Shown here: positions 62,176 through 64,000 of the stretch, piece after piece
How positions within the stretch are numbered: position 1 is the first letter of the stretch
Layout: every line of letters starts with the position of its first letter
Assembly: GCA_003216955.1 (NCBI GenBank)
Contig: QCHZ01000001.1
Span: forward strand, 186,001 to 250,000
DNA from: Prochlorococcus sp. AG-402-I21
GTDB lineage: Bacteria > Cyanobacteriota > Cyanobacteriia > PCC-6307 > Cyanobiaceae
Length of the DNA: 64,000 nt
Reading direction: 5' to 3'
The notes under the pieces: generated by a model
What the model was told of the DNA's origin: nothing
What the model saw: the letters and a program-made list of their open reading frames with translations, nothing else
Database searches by the model: none
Made by a program: the position numbers and the translations under genes

Positions 62176-63540
62176 CTAATTCTTGGGAATAAAGCGATCA
62201 GGTAATACATCTAATTGCAATAGATCTTCAGGAAGCTCTCTTCTTTGTGTTAAATCGACCGCACCTTCTCCAACCATGATTGTTGCCGGTCTAGGTATTC
62301 TGTTGTAATTGGAACTCATTGAATAGTTGTATGCACCTGTTCCGAAAACGGCTAGAAAATCGCCGCTTTCACAAGATGGGAGAAGAAAATCTTTTAACAA
62401 CACATCTCCAGACTCACAATGCTTTCCAGCAATAGTAACTTTATCTAGATTTTTATTTAATGGTTTGTCTACTAAACATGCACTGTAAAGAGATTGGTAA
62501 GTTATTGGACGAGGATTATCACTCATCCCTCCATCAACTGATAAGTAAGTTCTAACACCAGGAACGACTTTTTTTGCTCCAATCTTGTAAATGGTGATCC
62601 CTGAATTAGCGACTAGAGACCTACCAGGTTCACACATTAATCTTGGCAATTCTAGATCTCTTTCCTTACAGGCCTTTACAACAGCATTAGCAATAACTTC
62701 AACCCATTTTTCTATTGAGGGTGGATTATCTTCTTGAACATACTTGATCCCTAGACCGCCGCCTAAATTCAAATCAGCTATTGGATGACCAATTTTTATC
62801 GCAAGCTTTAAAGTATCGGCCATGACACCAGCAAGATCAATATGGGGTTGAACCTCGAAAATTTGAGACCCTATGTGAGCATGTAAACCAGTTAAATTTG
62901 CCCAATTATATATTTTTAATTCTTCTAAGACAGACTTAACATCATCAGGATCAAATCCAAATTTGCTATCTAAATGTCCTGTCCTTATGTATTCATGAGT
63001 ATGGCATTCAATTCCAGGAGTAAACCTCAACATTAACTTTGCTGTTTTTTGATCAGAAGCTATGTTTTTCAACAACTCAATATCATGATGATTATCTAAA
63101 ACAATCGTCACGTTATTGTTGTAGGCAAATTTCAATTCCTCATAAGATTTGTTATTTCCATGAAAAACAATATCTTCCCCTTTTACTCCGCCTTTTAAGG
63201 CAGTAAGTAATTCCCCTTCTGATACAGCATCAAGTCCAAAACCCTCAGAGGCAATAACTGCGCAAATTGCTAGGGAGCTATTAGCTTTTGAAGCATATAA
63301 AGGAAGTGATTCACCTGGATAATGTTTTTTCAAAGAAGAGATATAAGTTTTACATGCGGTCCTTAAAGACAGCTCATCAAAGACATAAAGAGGTGTACCA
63401 TATTTTTTTGCAAGCTCACTAAGTTGACATCCTCCAACTACTAATTTTTCACTCTCGTTAATTTCTGAAGAGATTGGAGCTATATTTCGATTTGGACTAT
63501 ATATATCCCTATTGGGTTCAAACGCCTTTGAGTCAAGCAT
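62176..63540 (-). CDS. lysA: Diaminopimelate decarboxylase
   Basis: A 454-aa PLP enzyme catalysing the last step of lysine synthesis. The PLP-binding Lys85 lies in LYASKANSSLAI. GFGLDAVSEGEL, HGNNKS, LNLGGGLGIKY and MCEPGRSLVANSG are family blocks, and the catalytic Cys-Glu-Ser region is KHCESGDVLL. The length is normal, slightly extended at the N-terminus. It heads the operon with cdaA and uppS. Confidence 0.96.
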   Translation of the reverse strand: MLDSKAFEPNRDIYSPNRNIAPISSEINESEKLVVGGCQLSELAKKYGTPLYVFDELSLRTACKTYISSLKKHYPGESLPLYASKANSSLAICAVIASEGFGLDAVSEGELLTALKGGVKGEDIVFHGNNKSYEELKFAYNNNVTIVLDNHHDIELLKNIASDQKTAKLMLRFTPGIECHTHEYIRTGHLDSKFGFDPDDVKSVLEELKIYNWANLTGLHAHIGSQIFEVQPHIDLAGVMADTLKLAIKIGHPIADLNLGGGLGIKYVQEDNPPSIEKWVEVIANAVVKACKERDLELPRLMCEPGRSLVANSGITIYKIGAKKVVPGVRTYLSVDGGMSDNPRPITYQSLYSACLVDKPLNKNLDKVTIAGKHCESGDVLLKDFLLPSCESGDFLAVFGTGAYNYSMSSNYNRIPRPATIMVGEGAVDLTQRRELPEDLLQLDVLPDRFIPKN

Positions 63541-63641
63541 AGAAAGTTCTTACTTTAATGTTTAGCCAATCTAGAGATCAATCAACCAATTAGTATTCTT
63601 TTTAAAGAAAAAGGAATTAATCAATTAATTAATAGTTGGAT

Positions 63642-64000
63642 ATGAATCTCACAATAATTCAACTTGGAATAATGCATTTAAATGATTGTTTGGATCTAGA
63701 CCAAAAATCATTAGAAGGACTTTGGTCAAAATCTCTTTGGGAAAGAGAACTTACTGACCCTAAAAGGATTTGTCTTGGAATCAAAGAGCTAGAAACTAAA
63801 AAGCTTTTGGGTCTATGTTCTTCTTGGTTAGTATTAGACGAATTACACATAACTTCGATAGCTGTTGATCCAATACATCAAAGGAAAGGGCTTGGGAAAA
63901 TTCTCATTTCAGATTTAATCAAACGTTCTAAATCACTTCAAATAAAGAGGCTATTTTTAGAAGTCAAAGAGAATAACAAGCCAGCTAAAGCTTTTTACAA
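63642..64000 (+). CDS. rimI: RimI-type ribosomal protein/peptide N-acetyltransferase (truncated by window)
   Basis: Only the first 119 codons are in the window. A GNAT fold is visible: a beta strand, then LHITSIAVDPIHQRKGLGKI with the acetyl-CoA-binding R/Q-x-x-G-x-G/A motif, and LFLEVKENNKPAKAFY. It matches RimI proteins, which acetylate the N-terminus of ribosomal protein S18 (and tRNA-modification partners). The ATG at 63642 follows a weak ribosome site. It is divergent from lysA. Confidence 0.85.
   Translation, partial: MNLTIIQLGIMHLNDCLDLDQKSLEGLWSKSLWERELTDPKRICLGIKELETKKLLGLCSSWLVLDELHITSIAVDPIHQRKGLGKILISDLIKRSKSLQIKRLFLEVKENNKPAKAFY

Noticed and set aside
1-64000. CRISPR arrays or insertion sequences
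   Set aside because: No regularly spaced repeats, cas-like genes or DDE transposases were seen anywhere in the window.

Overview
The window is about 64 kb of AT-rich, gene-dense DNA from a marine picocyanobacterium, almost certainly Prochlorococcus and most likely a low-light (LLI/NATL-like) lineage. The core genes support this: carotene isomerase CrtH, CyanoP/PsbP, TrmFO, lipoyl synthase, a lysA-cdaA-uppS operon, RecBCD, a SulP transporter and plant-type ferredoxin. Many conserved small single-membrane-segment proteins are also typical. The genus call rests on recognised protein style and base composition. The clade call is an inference.

Positions 1 to about 31.7 kb form a variable island. 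At its centre is tRNA-Pro(UGG), 25743-25816 on the minus strand. The 3' half of this tRNA plus its downstream terminator recurs to the left at about 19.62-19.75 kb (a perfect 47-bp copy), 4.23-4.30 kb (degraded) and 2.78-2.89 kb (most degraded). A tyrosine recombinase lies next to the 19.7-kb copy (intact, 19907-21100), and a decayed homologue lies next to the 4.3-kb copy (4303-5551). This is the signature of stacked integrative elements of the kind described in Prochlorococcus as tycheposons. The youngest element spans 19.7-25.8 kb. An older one spans 4.2-19.7 kb, and a still older remnant lies to its left.

The older element segment contains an apparently complete TonB-dependent iron-chelate (siderophore or heme) uptake system at 10.95-17.88 kb: FecCD-type permease, FecE-type ATPase, outer-membrane receptor, lipoprotein-type binding protein, TonB, ExbB and ExbD. 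Together these could move a ligand across the outer membrane using proton-motive force passed on by TonB-ExbBD, and then across the inner membrane with ATP. Most other island genes encode short hypothetical or membrane proteins. Several are paralogous pairs.

The younger element carries the intact integrase with candidate arm-type binding sites at both ends. It also has two overlapping DUF2811-like genes, a protein with an internal repeat, a SHOCT-type membrane protein, and an 875-bp stretch without a clear gene that holds two exact cyanobacterial-type DnaA boxes.

From about 31.8 kb to the end the window is ordinary core genome. It runs through SulP, small conserved proteins, tRNA-Lys(UUU), trmFO, crtH, a response regulator lacking its phospho-acceptor aspartate, and the glutaredoxin/BolA pair. 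It continues with plsC and pdxJ (divergent), recC-methyltransferase-recB-recD, a DEAD-box helicase, an ABC exporter, psbP, recR-lipA, trhO with its coupled partner, bioB, uppS-cdaA-lysA, and a truncated rimI at the right edge.
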